A stretch of DNA of 64,000 nt from Muribaculaceae bacterium (GCA_017405965.1 JAFQZK010000035.1:62001-126000); one strand, 5' to 3'. Shown: positions 8,352-17,631, counted from the first letter of the stretch. The notes: generated from the letters alone by a model not told the origin. Made by a program: numbers and translations.

Positions 8352-11300
8352 ATGAAAATTGTCATTTCTTCATCCCGATTTGCACCAGAAGCCGATACTA
8401 TTAAGGGGTTTCTAATTGATATTTTAGAAGATAAAGATATTCGTGTAACTGATGATCCATCAGAAGAGCGCAATCACCGCCAAGATGTGGCATATATTTA
8501 TTTTTGTGCCGATCATCAGGCCAATCAGCAAGTCAGCATGCAGGACTCTGAAATCGACCCCGAGATAAAAGATGCTGATTGGGTAATAGTGCTTGCTCCA
8601 TTGAATCATGTGGGAAAATATACAATGATGGAAGTTATGTTTGCTATAGAATCATTTTACACTAACCCCGATGGCAATCCTGTATTGACCCTTTTTAATT
8701 GCAAGGATTATTATAGTGATAGATTTCCTGAGAATCGAAAAGAGGACAAGGGCTTCAGAAATGGAACCGATCATCCTGTTTTCGATGAAGTGAATGAGAT
8801 TTCGATACCTTGTTTAAAACAAATGATCGAAGAAAAAATAGCCTCTTTTCGCCAAGATGGTAGAGAACAAAAAGAAGTCTATCTAGGTGAATATAAATAT
8901 GATTCCGATGGAATTGGACTGAAAATAGCTGTTAGAGAGGCTTTTAAGAAGAATTATAAAGATGTCCAATTCAGATTTCAACAATTAATCGGTTTAGCAC
9001 AACCAGGAAGTAAAGTACTAGCCGAACAATTATATTTTGACAAGCAAAGGGCTGATTACATTTCTAATGAATACTTGCCACGTGAATCGGTGGATGGCAA
9101 TTTGGAGCAAGCTTTGGCCAATCAGAGGAAGTTTATCATTGTTACCGGTCTCCCCGGTTCAGGCAAAACAAGGGCTGTCCTTAAATTATTAAAACAGAAT
9201 GATGGTCATCAAGAGAATCAATATGCTTTCGGTGCGTTGTCTGACAAGAATGTTGTGGTAGTAGACCAGAAGAATGTCAGCGATGTGTCTAAACGGTTGC
9301 TTCGAGAGAAAGATCGTGTTGATTATCTTAAAAGAGTTAAGAATCAAGATGTGGAGCCTGAAGATATATACTTGATTTGTGATCAAATCAAAGATGTCTT
9401 CAGTATGTTTGAAAAGCTTGATGACCTGTCAAGATTTTTCAGCATTATAGAGGATTGCAATCACATCAAGTTCATTGCGACCAGTCTGCCTGATGCCTAT
9501 TACGATTTTCTGCAGCGATGGGGAGATCGCCCCTGTCCATTACCTCAAAAGAATGATTATGTCGAAGACCAAATCATTGAGATACCGTTAATTTCTGAAG
9601 ACAGAAATAAAGATGATATCAAAAACTGGATTTACTTCAGTCTGGGTGTTGACTCACGAGTTGAATCGATTGGTGACTGCATTAAAGGATTAAAGAACTA
9701 TAAAGAGAACATAGTTAAAGGACTATATGAAAAATATGAATCGGATAAAACAGACAAATTGCCTTATCTTGACGTATTGTTGTCTTCTATTCAAACGGTT
9801 GAGACCTTCAGACGAGAACCACACTTGTTCTTACCCCTTTTGATCTTCCAGAAAGAGATTATAGATATGCATGAGCTCACAAGAAGTGATGCTATTGATA
9901 TCACGGTTAATACAATCAACTATCTGATAAAGAATAATGTGATTTGGGCAGCTCGTTTCGATGGCAAGGGTATGGCAGTAGGCATTGACCAAATCAACAA
10001 TAATGATTTTAGATTATCTCCAGCTAGGTTTGAAGACCATGAAGATGACTTTATTTGTGAAGAAGAAGTATTTCTTGATACAAAGATGTCGACCAAGTAT
10101 GTTTATGGTGTCAACGAGATTGTTTGGGAATATCTGAAGAAGGTTGATGCCAATAAGCATGAACATAAGCTATTGTTTGATTATAACAAGGTAGATGAAA
10201 TCGTGGAATCGGCACAGCTTTATTATTATGCTGTGAAGCGCCTAAGTACACTTCGCCGTATTCTTTCCCGTGTTCCTTACAAGGATAACAGGAGTGAGGC
10301 TTTAAGCAAACTTTGGTCATACGTATATAAGAAAATTGATAACCTTAATGATGAGAAGGAAAGCATCGACGAATTGAATCAAGTATTTGGTATGTTGATC
10401 GGTCTATCCTCTGGAATGGATGATATTGAGAAAGTTCTGGAATTGATTGAATGTAGGGGAATTACTCCTAATTATTCTATTATCGGTCAATTATATATTT
10501 TCGGGAAAGACAAGCCGGAAGACATAAAGAAATGTATTGAAGAAAAAGTGCATGACATCCGTGAGAGATATCACATGGATTCAAACACGTTGTTCTCTTT
10601 TTCCCGTGAGGTGAGTTTCTATAAACTGTCTTTCAATGAGATTATTGATAAAATAAAAGAGTCTCAATTTGTGAATCGGGCAGGAAGAGTTATGAGCATT
10701 CAAGAATATGCCGCTACTCGCAAGACAGACAGATTTGTATCTATGGATCTTGACAAAACATTCGTTATGTTGGCTCGAAAGGAGGAAACCACGATGAATG
10801 AAATGGCGAGATTGATAGAGGTGTATAAGATGTGCAACATGAACATGACTCGTCCATCAATTTACGCTTTTGCCCAGACGGCTGCAAAAGAATCGAATGA
10901 CATAGTTACAATGATGAATTATGTCTTTAGTCTATTGCCCAAAGAAAAGGTGGATTCTGTAAAAGACATTTTACCTGAAGGTATTGATGAAGAGCAAATC
11001 GGTAAGCATTCAACTATTGTCCATGAAGATGATTTAGAGTACGTTTTTTTCAGTGCGATTGAATGTTCAGAGAACTTTAAGCAAGCTAAGGCATTTTTTG
11101 ATATCTATCTTATGCTCTCACAAAAAGAGAATCCTCGAATGGTTTCTATAGTCTTGCTAAATGTTAAGAAAAACGAGTTTCAGCAGGCGTTGCTTTTCCT
11201 TCAAAAAACAGAACGGCGTTATAAAGCTGAGAAAAAGCCCTTCAGCTCAATCATGTACAATAATCTGCTGAAAAAGGCACCGAATGTAGGAGAAGCTCTA

Positions 11301-13061
11301 GCGGTTTTACCATTTATTCCAGAAATCCAAGATTATACAATTTCCAATGTCTTAGGCACATTGAAAAAGCGCAAATTGAAGAATCAGAAAGATGATGGAA
11401 ATGAAGATATGGTAGAGCAAAAGACTGATCCAAAATTGTTCTTTTATGCCTATGATGTAGTGATGAGGAGTATCTTTAAGAGGCATCGTAAGTCTCCGTC
11501 TCCATTTGTGTTAGGAAGGCTCTATACTTTTGCAAGTACACCTAAACAGGAAGCATTTATCAGAAATAAATACCTCTTGGTTGAGGATGATGAAAAGAAG
11601 CAATTGATTGACTATTCAACAACTGTCACGTCGTTGCGTATCAAGAAGACATATCGGGATATCGGAACTCCTGAAGATAAGACTGATACCAGTTGGGGCA
11701 TCTTTAACAAATGTCGTAGATTCTACAAAGACCGGAGATGGTATATAAACGCAGATCTATACAGTAACATGATGCGAAAGATTTATTTCTCATTCAAGAA
11801 TGACCCAGAAAGGTTTTCAGAGCAGATGCAATCATTAAGCCACATTATTGATGAAGATGAGAGCTTGATTATTAAAGATGAGTTTTTCTTGGCAAATCGA
11901 TATGCTTATGATCCGGTTTGGAATAAGCGAATTTTTGATGGGGATCATGTGTCCAATGAATTCATTGAAGACATGAAACGCTCCGATATTCATAAAGTCA
12001 GGGCACTGAATAAGGTCTTGATTTCCATGGTTAATGCCGGCGATGTTCCGTTTAGCAAAGTTTGGATTTATTATCTGTTCATTAAAGACTTTTATGACAA
12101 AAGACCCAGATGGGGAAAAGAATTAAAGCCAGATATCTTTACTTTCACCAACTTGTTTCGAGCAGTAAAAAGTAAAGAAGATTATGATTTGGTCATGAAG
12201 GAACTGAACAAAATGTATCCGTATAAAAAAAAGAAGAAGCAGGACGAGAAGAAGCAGGACGAGAAGAAGCAATTTTTATTTAGAGCAAAGATCTTTAAAG
12301 ATAGCTTTATGCAGGCACAAATGCGTGTTGGATGCTACGTTGAAAATAAACAGCAAGAAAATGACACTGATGATTCAATCGATGGCATCCTGAGAAAAAT
12401 GCAAAGTTCTTACGGTAAATATGATATTATCACACCAACCACATTAAATGCTGATTTGATAAAATTAACAGAAAATAAAGAATTTAAGGATGAAGATTAT
12501 AATAGGCTTATAAAAGAAGTGATTGAGCCCAATAAAAGGAAGATTGATTATGATATCCTATTCTATGTGTCGATGATAAAGCTATCACCAACATTTATGG
12601 AGGCACAGTTCTGGATTGTTAGTCTTCTCTACGATTTCAATTTTGAAGAAGATTATGAAGAATACTGTTATCAGTTAACGGCGTGTCGAGAGTTGGCGGC
12701 TTCCGTATCCATGGCTCAATACAATATAAAATACTCTGTTGCTTTCTTTGATTATTGGAAGAAGATCATGGATGATATCGGTTATGAACCAGGCGATTCC
12801 GATAGTTTCACCGAGGATTCTGATAAACCGAAGAAATCTCAATTTAAGGATGACTACGATTACTATTGGAGTACTCGGTGGGAACATCTTTGCCGAGAAA
12901 TGCACGATTATTGTTTTCACAAATGTCGAGATAACGAAAGGCTAAAGAGTATAAAAGAACAGATTCAAGTATTTGATAAGTATAATGAGAAGTTGAAAGA
13001 TTTTAAGTTTAAGGGGAAAGTTGTCGATTTCAGAGCCATCATCAGAGAGAAACTCAAATAG
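8352..13061 (+). CDS. Large STAND-like P-loop NTPase with TIR/DUF4062-like N-terminus and helical-repeat C-terminus
   Basis: A 1569-residue protein with no signal peptide or clear membrane segment. Residues 1-130 look like a TIR- or DUF4062-type Rossmann fold: an opening KIVISSSR strand, then DADWVIVLAP and a Glu in TMMEVMFAIE where TIR enzymes place the catalytic Glu. A Walker A motif GLPGSGKTR lies at 266-274, a candidate Walker B (IYLICDQI) at about 339-346 and a sensor-like FIATSLPDAYY at about 374-384. The rest is a long charged helical array; residues about 1260-1293 (KPDIFTFTNLFRAVKSKEDY...) closely resemble a pentatricopeptide repeat. This effector-NTPase-sensor order is typical of STAND immune proteins such as Avs and NLR-like systems. 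The gene is clearly more AT-rich than its neighbours and stands alone, which suggests transfer. Defence is an inference; the exact family was not identified. Confidence 0.65.
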   Translation: MKIVISSSRFAPEADTIKGFLIDILEDKDIRVTDDPSEERNHRQDVAYIYFCADHQANQQVSMQDSEIDPEIKDADWVIVLAPLNHVGKYTMMEVMFAIESFYTNPDGNPVLTLFNCKDYYSDRFPENRKEDKGFRNGTDHPVFDEVNEISIPCLKQMIEEKIASFRQDGREQKEVYLGEYKYDSDGIGLKIAVREAFKKNYKDVQFRFQQLIGLAQPGSKVLAEQLYFDKQRADYISNEYLPRESVDGNLEQALANQRKFIIVTGLPGSGKTRAVLKLLKQNDGHQENQYAFGALSDKNVVVVDQKNVSDVSKRLLREKDRVDYLKRVKNQDVEPEDIYLICDQIKDVFSMFEKLDDLSRFFSIIEDCNHIKFIATSLPDAYYDFLQRWGDRPCPLPQKNDYVEDQIIEIPLISEDRNKDDIKNWIYFSLGVDSRVESIGDCIKGLKNYKENIVKGLYEKYESDKTDKLPYLDVLLSSIQTVETFRREPHLFLPLLIFQKEIIDMHELTRSDAIDITVNTINYLIKNNVIWAARFDGKGMAVGIDQINNNDFRLSPARFEDHEDDFICEEEVFLDTKMSTKYVYGVNEIVWEYLKKVDANKHEHKLLFDYNKVDEIVESAQLYYYAVKRLSTLRRILSRVPYKDNRSEALSKLWSYVYKKIDNLNDEKESIDELNQVFGMLIGLSSGMDDIEKVLELIECRGITPNYSIIGQLYIFGKDKPEDIKKCIEEKVHDIRERYHMDSNTLFSFSREVSFYKLSFNEIIDKIKESQFVNRAGRVMSIQEYAATRKTDRFVSMDLDKTFVMLARKEETTMNEMARLIEVYKMCNMNMTRPSIYAFAQTAAKESNDIVTMMNYVFSLLPKEKVDSVKDILPEGIDEEQIGKHSTIVHEDDLEYVFFSAIECSENFKQAKAFFDIYLMLSQKENPRMVSIVLLNVKKNEFQQALLFLQKTERRYKAEKKPFSSIMYNNLLKKAPNVGEALAVLPFIPEIQDYTISNVLGTLKKRKLKNQKDDGNEDMVEQKTDPKLFFYAYDVVMRSIFKRHRKSPSPFVLGRLYTFASTPKQEAFIRNKYLLVEDDEKKQLIDYSTTVTSLRIKKTYRDIGTPEDKTDTSWGIFNKCRRFYKDRRWYINADLYSNMMRKIYFSFKNDPERFSEQMQSLSHIIDEDESLIIKDEFFLANRYAYDPVWNKRIFDGDHVSNEFIEDMKRSDIHKVRALNKVLISMVNAGDVPFSKVWIYYLFIKDFYDKRPRWGKELKPDIFTFTNLFRAVKSKEDYDLVMKELNKMYPYKKKKKQDEKKQDEKKQFLFRAKIFKDSFMQAQMRVGCYVENKQQENDTDDSIDGILRKMQSSYGKYDIITPTTLNADLIKLTENKEFKDEDYNRLIKEVIEPNKRKIDYDILFYVSMIKLSPTFMEAQFWIVSLLYDFNFEEDYEEYCYQLTACRELAASVSMAQYNIKYSVAFFDYWKKIMDDIGYEPGDSDSFTEDSDKPKKSQFKDDYDYYWSTRWEHLCREMHDYCFHKCRDNERLKSIKEQIQVFDKYNEKLKDFKFKGKVVDFRAIIREKLK
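12240..12269 (+). repeat. Two tandem copies of a 15-base unit inside the NTPase gene
   Basis: The unit CAGGACGAGAAGAAG occurs twice in frame, after a poly-A/AAG run, and encodes QDEKK twice within a Lys-rich loop (about residues 1297-1306). It is a likely slippage site between helical repeats. Confidence 0.85.
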
Positions 13062-13091
13062 AGTTTCGAGGTAATGCATTACCTATAAATT

Positions 13092-13126
13092 AAGACCGCC
13101 GGGCTGGTATTGAGCCGGGCGGTCTT
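13092..13126. terminator. Bidirectional terminator between convergent genes
   Basis: A 14-bp stem with one mismatch (13092-13105 with 13113-13126, arms beginning AAGACCGCC) sits between the stop of the NTPase gene (13061) and the stop of the RNase G gene (13157), serving both. Confidence 0.75.
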
Positions 13127-13156
13127 GATATCTGTGGCCGGGCCGTGACGCAGGGG

Positions 13157-14806
13157 TCAGGACTGGCTGTCTTCTTCGGTGTCGGCAGCGGCGCGTTGCT
13201 TGGAGCGACGTTCTTTCTTGGTCGTCTCGCTGCTGCTGGTGTCTTTTTCTTCTTTAAGGTCGATTTCGTTACGGTCTTTGTCGAGTACCTTGTACTCCAG
13301 GTAGTTGAGCGACTGGTCGGGCAGGATGCGGAACTTGCGCTTGAATTCCCGGCGCCATTTCCAGTATTCACTCATCAAGCCCTTCTTCAGGTAGGCATCG
13401 ACAAACGGATGGACATACATAATGAAGCTGTTCACTTTCAGGGTGTTGACAAGGTAATCAATCTTGTCTTTCAGCTTATCGGTAAAAAGCAGGGTGGGCT
13501 GGACTTCGCCCGTGCCTCCGCACGAGGGGCAGGTCTCGGCAGTGGCGATGTCCAGTGCCGGACGCACGCGCTGGCGCGTGATCTGCATCAGTCCGAATTT
13601 GCTCAGCGGCAGGATGTTGTGCCGCGCGCGGTCCTTCTGCATCACTTCACGCATGTGCTTGTACAGCTCCTGGCGGTGCTCGGGCTTGGCCATGTCGATA
13701 AAGTCAACGACAATGATGCCTCCCATGTCGCGCAGGCGCAGCTGCCTGGCTATCTCGTCGGCCGCGAGCAGGTTCACGTTCAGTGCATTGCTCTCTTGGT
13801 CGGTGCTCGTGCGTGAGCGGTTGCCTGAATTCACGTCGATGACGTGCAGGGCTTCGGTGCTTTCTACGATTATGTATGCGCCCGATTTGAAGGATACCGT
13901 TTTTCCGAACGACGACTTGATTTGCTTGGTGATGCCGAACTTGTCAAAGATGGGCATGTCGTCGCTGTACAATTTCACGATATCGCTGCGATCGGGGGCT
14001 ATCTGGTTCACATAGTCATGAATTTGCTCATATACATCGGCATTGTTGACCTGGATGCTTTCAAACTCGGGATTGAAGATGTCCCGTATCTCTCCCACAG
14101 CGCGGCTGTCTTCCTCATACAGTAGTGAGGGTGCCGTCGCGTGCTGGATTTTGGCAATGGCGTCATCCCAGGCCTTGAGCAGCGCCTTGAGTTCGGTGTT
14201 CAATTCGGCGGCTCGCATGTTCTCGGCCGATGTGCGTACAATCACTCCAAAGTTTTTGGGCTTCATGCTCTCGATGAGTCGGCGAAGCCTGGTCTTCTCG
14301 GCATGGTCCTTGATCTTTTGTGACACCGATATGCGGTCGTTGAAGGGTGTCAGCACAAGGAAGCGTCCGGTGAAGGTGATTTCTGTCGTCAACCGCGGGC
14401 CTTTGGTCGATATGGGTTCTTTTGCGATTTGAACCATCAGCTCCTGCCCCTGGGTGAGCACGTCGGTAACGCTGCCGTGCTTGTTGGTGTCGGGCTGGTT
14501 TTTGGTCTTGCTGATGCTCTGCGGTTTCTTGGTGGGATTGTCTCGCACCGTCTTGATGTATTGAGAAAATGTGTTGAACTGTGATCCCAGATCAAGGTAA
14601 TGAAGGAATGCGTCTTTGGGATGGCCAACGTTGACGAATGCAGCGTTCAGGCCCGGCATCAGCTTCTTCACCTTGGCAAGGTAGATGTTGCCCACTGCGT
14701 AGGATGCATCTCTGCTCTCTCGTTGCAATGACACGAGGCGGCCGTCTTCAAGCAGTGCCGTCGTCATGTCTCGGGGCGTGACATCAACTACTAGTTCACT
14801 TCTCAT
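13157..14806 (-). CDS. rng: Ribonuclease E/G family endoribonuclease
   Basis: A 549-residue RNase G-type enzyme for rRNA maturation and mRNA turnover. The N-terminus MRSELVVDVTPRDMTTALLE and the GNIYLAKVKKLMPGLNAAFV segment are the start of the RNase G catalytic half, with the S1-like region carrying an insert of about 30 residues (near 85-115). Catalytic acidic residues are expected in LHVIDVNSGNRS and GGIIVVDFIDM, and CPSCGGTGEV is the zinc-link motif that dimerises the enzyme. The last 40 residues are a charged tail (DLKEEKDTSSSETTKKERRSK region) without the long scaffold domain of RNase E. It lies downstream of the bS22-like and HU genes on the same strand, an order also known from other Bacteroidales. 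Confidence 0.92.
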   Translation of the reverse strand: MRSELVVDVTPRDMTTALLEDGRLVSLQRESRDASYAVGNIYLAKVKKLMPGLNAAFVNVGHPKDAFLHYLDLGSQFNTFSQYIKTVRDNPTKKPQSISKTKNQPDTNKHGSVTDVLTQGQELMVQIAKEPISTKGPRLTTEITFTGRFLVLTPFNDRISVSQKIKDHAEKTRLRRLIESMKPKNFGVIVRTSAENMRAAELNTELKALLKAWDDAIAKIQHATAPSLLYEEDSRAVGEIRDIFNPEFESIQVNNADVYEQIHDYVNQIAPDRSDIVKLYSDDMPIFDKFGITKQIKSSFGKTVSFKSGAYIIVESTEALHVIDVNSGNRSRTSTDQESNALNVNLLAADEIARQLRLRDMGGIIVVDFIDMAKPEHRQELYKHMREVMQKDRARHNILPLSKFGLMQITRQRVRPALDIATAETCPSCGGTGEVQPTLLFTDKLKDKIDYLVNTLKVNSFIMYVHPFVDAYLKKGLMSEYWKWRREFKRKFRILPDQSLNYLEYKVLDKDRNEIDLKEEKDTSSSETTKKERRSKQRAAADTEEDSQS

Positions 14807-15145
14807 CGCAGGAAGGTGGATGAATTACAATAAAATAATGATTGATTTATATATAATGTTCTGGTCGTATATATAAATGGCACGGTGCTGCCGGCTTGAT
14901 TCTTGTCCCGCTGGACAGGGGCCGGACGGCGGTGCTAGGGGAACGGGAGGGAACGGGGAAACGTCCTGATGCCGCGGGGGCAGGTGTTGTGGGGGCGTTT
15001 CTTGAAATAGCAAGTCAGGAACAAACCAATTGACGCGATGTCACCGTCGCCGTTCAGGCTTGGCACCTTGGGTTGCTGGTGGCCATCTTGCCTGCCAATT
15101 CGTTTGCTCCTGCTATTTCACACTTGTCACGGATAGGTTAAACAA
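14807..15145. other. Intergenic region, no gene seen
   Basis: About 340 bases between the rng start and the small basic protein gene. Its rng-proximal part is AT-rich and the remainder GC-rich. No frame with credible coding character and no clear promoter motif was found; open frames here have no recognisable content. Confidence 0.5.
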
Positions 15146-15238
15146 TTACTTCTTGTTTTTGTGACGGTTCTTGCGCAGTCTTTTTTTGCGCTTGTGCGTT
15201 GCCATCTTGTGGCCTTTACGTTTCTTTCCGTTAGGCAT
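15146..15238 (-). CDS. Tiny basic AURKAIP1/COX24-type (bS22-like) ribosomal protein
   Basis: A 30-residue frame, ATG at 15238 and stop TAA at 15146-15148. About half of its residues are Lys or Arg (it begins MPNGKKRKGHK and continues THKRKKRLRKNRHK). This composition and the KRKKRLRKNRHK core match the AURKAIP1/COX24 family, which includes mitochondrial mS38 and mycobacterial bS22, both small-subunit ribosomal proteins. It lies 60 bases after the HU gene on the same strand, ahead of rng, so a translation/RNA-related role fits. It is short enough to be missed by ordinary gene calling. Assignment is from memory of the family, without a search. Confidence 0.75.
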   Translation of the reverse strand: MPNGKKRKGHKMATHKRKKRLRKNRHKNKK

Positions 15239-15298
15239 ATCAGTAAATGTTAGTTAATATATAATGTAAGTTGTTTGATTGCGTTCGTGTGGGCAGGA

Positions 15299-15571
15299 TT
15301 ACTTCACCTGGTCCATGAACACCTTAGCAGGCTTGAAAGCGGGGATCTTGTGCTCCGGAATGATGATGACGGTGTTCTTGCTGATATTGCGGGCCGTCTT
15401 CTGGGAACGGGTCTTTACGATAAAGCTACCAAAGCCGCGCAGGTATACGTTCTCGCCATTAGCCAACGAGTCCTTTACAGTGTCCATGAATTTCTCTACA
15501 GTTTCCAAAACCGATGCCTTGTCAAGACCGGTGGAACTAGCAATCTCTCTTACGATTTCTGCTTTAGTCAT
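15299..15571 (-). CDS. HU/IHF-family DNA-binding protein
   Basis: A 90-residue histone-like protein that bends DNA and compacts the nucleoid. The N-terminal helices (MTKAEIVREIASSTGLDKASVLETVEKF) and the core GENVYLRGFGSFIVKTRSQKTARNI are HU/IHF signatures; the DNA-intercalating arm lies around residues 55-75 and ends IPEHKIPAFKPAK. It differs clearly from the second HU at 49363, being more IHF-like in its RNISK arm. First gene of the HU, bS22-like, rng series. A near-consensus -7 box (GATATTTG on the minus strand) is found at 15719-15726. Confidence 0.93.
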   Translation of the reverse strand: MTKAEIVREIASSTGLDKASVLETVEKFMDTVKDSLANGENVYLRGFGSFIVKTRSQKTARNISKNTVIIIPEHKIPAFKPAKVFMDQVK

Positions 15572-16024
15572 TGCGATACAAAAATTAAAAATTTTAGTTA
15601 ATGTTTATAAGTTGTAGTTTCGTAATCTATTGAAAATCGCAAAATTAAGATGACTGTCGTCCTATGCGATGACAATCAAATTGTGTCCAAAACCGAACCC
15701 TTTGCGATTTTGCGACTGCAAATATCGGAATTTTTTTCTAATCAGACGCTAATATTCTGTTTTTTTTGTAAAAAAAATTGATTTTCACCACTTTTCGTGA
15801 TTTTCGACCATGCATAAAGGGGATATTTTATCACACCCGAGCAGGGTCTCGTCTCGCTCCCCGATTTGACCCTGAAACGGCCATGCTCGACCGTTGTATT
15901 CACGGTTTATTCCATTTGCCTGACGGATTCGGTATGATTCTTGATTGAGTTGCCTCAGGGCTGTCGCTTTTTTTGCGGCCTTGTGGCGATGTTTGGCAGA
16001 AAATGTTTAATTTTGCCGCCAGTT
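15572..16024. other. Divergent intergenic region between HU and the DUF59 gene
   Basis: AT-rich HU leader with a poor -7 match at 15719-15726, then a GC-richer stretch. A TAATTTTG -7 box at 16008-16015 lies only 9 bases before the ATG at 16025, so the DUF59 mRNA may be almost leaderless; no -33 box stands at the right spacing. No additional gene was found. Confidence 0.4.
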
Positions 16025-16345
16025 ATGGAACAAGAACAGAAATTGAAAATCGAAGAAGATATCGTCAAGATGCTCAAGACTGTCTATGACCCCGAGTTGC
16101 CCGTCGATGTCTATAGCCTGGGGCTGATCTACAAGATTGACCTCAACGACGAAGGCCACGTGGATATCGACATGACACTCACAGCGCCCAATTGCCCGAT
16201 TGCCGACTTCATCTTTGAAGACGTCAGACAGAAGGTCGAGAGCGTTGACGGTGTGACCAGTGCCAATGTGAATCTCGTGTTTGAGCCCGAGTGGGATCCC
16301 CGCATGATGACCGACGAGGCCAAACTCGAGCTGGGCATGATGTGA
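16025..16345 (+). CDS. DUF59/MIP18-family Fe-S cluster assembly protein
   Basis: A 106-residue protein of the SufT/PaaD/MIP18 type, which helps mature or target iron-sulfur clusters. Core features are the YDPELPVDVYSLGLIY start of the fold, MTLTAPNCPIADF with the conserved Cys, and EPEWDPRMMTDEAKLELG at the end. I chose ATG 16025 (MEQEQKLK) over the longer upstream frame because the conserved domain begins immediately after it and a -7 promoter box overlaps the upstream portion. It precedes the LpxH-like gene by 76 bases. Its function may matter for the Fe-S-rich hydrogenases, but no linkage shows that. Confidence 0.88.
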   Translation: MEQEQKLKIEEDIVKMLKTVYDPELPVDVYSLGLIYKIDLNDEGHVDIDMTLTAPNCPIADFIFEDVRQKVESVDGVTSANVNLVFEPEWDPRMMTDEAKLELGMM

Positions 16346-16421
16346 TTTAATGGTGAGGAGTTAGAAGTTGAGCGCCATCCCAGGCGATGGTAATCCTGCT
16401 CACAACTCACAACTAAACGCA

Positions 16422-17198
16422 ATGGCTGGCAAGAACACATATTTCATCTCCGACCTGCATCTGGGGGCCAAATACATGACCGATCACCTGATGCGTGAGA
16501 AGCGTGTGTGCCGTTTCCTGGACAGCATCAAGCAGGATGCCGCCGAACTTTACCTGTTGGGCGACATCCTCGACTATTGGTACGAGTATAAATATGTGGT
16601 GCCCAGGGGCTACATCCGTTTTCTGGGCAAGCTGGCTGAGTTGGCCGACGCCGGGGTCAAGATCACCTGGGTGACAGGCAACCACGACGTGTGGCTGTTC
16701 GATTACCTGCGTGACCAGATCGGCTTAACTGTCCTTTACGGACACACTGAGATCGTCACTCAGGGAAAGCGCATCCTCATCGCCCACGGCGACGATGTGG
16801 GCGTGCAGCCAACCATGTACCGCTTCACGCGCTGGTGCTTCTACAACAAGGTCTGCCAGTGGCTGTATGCCGGTGTGCATCCCCGTTGGACCTATCCCAT
16901 TGCCACCGGCTGGTCTAACGAGAACCGCACGAGCAGATCGCCCGAGAAACTCAAGGCCATCTCCGAGAACGCCGCCACCCGCCTGTTGGACTTCTCACGT
17001 CAGTACCATAGCGAGCACCCCGATGTCGAGGCCTTTGTCTATGGCCATCTGCACATCGCCCGCGTGAACAACGAGGAGCACATGCCTCCGGTCATCTTCT
17101 TGGGCGACTGGATATCGTTGTGCACCTATGCCGTGCTCGACCCCGAGGGCAATTTCGAGCTCAAGTACTACAAGGAAAGCGACAATTCAGCCAATTAG
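16422..17198 (+). CDS. UDP-2,3-diacylglucosamine diphosphatase-like metallophosphoesterase (LpxH-like)
   Basis: A 258-residue calcineurin-type phosphoesterase, probably the lipid A pathway enzyme that removes UMP from UDP-2,3-diacylglucosamine. All five metal motifs are present: DLHL (Asp11/His13), LGDILDYW (Asp48), TGNHD (Asn87/His88), AHGDD (His122) and YGHLHIA near 220. Membrane association would be through the surface helix insertion around YEYKYVVPRGY. The ATG at 16422 (MAGKNTYF) is placed directly before the first motif; an upstream in-frame ATG would add an unconserved leader. Other YbbF-like phosphoesterases cannot be excluded. Confidence 0.85.
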   Translation: MAGKNTYFISDLHLGAKYMTDHLMREKRVCRFLDSIKQDAAELYLLGDILDYWYEYKYVVPRGYIRFLGKLAELADAGVKITWVTGNHDVWLFDYLRDQIGLTVLYGHTEIVTQGKRILIAHGDDVGVQPTMYRFTRWCFYNKVCQWLYAGVHPRWTYPIATGWSNENRTSRSPEKLKAISENAATRLLDFSRQYHSEHPDVEAFVYGHLHIARVNNEEHMPPVIFLGDWISLCTYAVLDPEGNFELKYYKESDNSAN

Positions 17199-17369
17199 GA
17201 TTGTTTAACTGCAATTCTTAATGAATCTTAAATGGGTAACCTATTCCCCTGAAAGATAAAAACTTGAGTTAGTCGCAGACTACCCCGAAATCAGCATCAA
17301 TAGGGGCTTTGCACTAAAAATATGTTATAAAACATAAAAGATTTGTGTTCATGGTTGATAAAATGGCTG

Positions 17370-17472
17370 TACTTTTGTGCCATAAACCTGAAACAATCTT
17401 TTTTACCTTAGAAATTTTACCTATTTGAAACCTAAAAAGGAATTTTAAGCCGAGGCTTAAGGTTCCTTTTTA
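17370..17472 (+). ncRNA. Possible small RNA or short leader with strong terminator
   Basis: In the 727-base gap after the LpxH-like gene, a -7 box TACTTTTG (17370-17377) is followed about 57 bases later by an intrinsic terminator. Its -33 match is poor: TTTG occurs at 17342 but the spacing is 24. A transcript would be roughly 90 bases with no obvious frame. The RNA family was not recognised. Confidence 0.3.
17434..17471 (+). terminator. Intrinsic terminator
   Basis: A hairpin with paired outer AAAAAGGAA/TTCCTTTTT and inner TTAAGCC/GGCTTAA stems, followed by TATTTTACC. It ends either the LpxH-like transcript (stop 236 bases upstream) or a small RNA. Confidence 0.75.
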
Positions 17473-17605
17473 TTTTACCATGCTATAACTGTTGGCCCAA
17501 CCTTTAGGCGTAGCCAGACCCTGCGGGGGTAATGCGAATTATGCGAATTAATCAATGTGTATTCTACGCGATATTCTTTACATTCCATCAACATAGCGAT
17601 ATAAC

Positions 17606-17631
17606 GTAGGGCCTCGCCTTGGCGTGGCCGC
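17606..17631 (+). repeat. Interspersed repeat A, copy 1
   Basis: A 26-base sequence beginning GTAGGGCCTCGCC and ending GCGTGGCCGC. Identical copies occur at 19993-20018 (inverted) and 41528-41553. Intergenic in each case. Confidence 0.85.
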
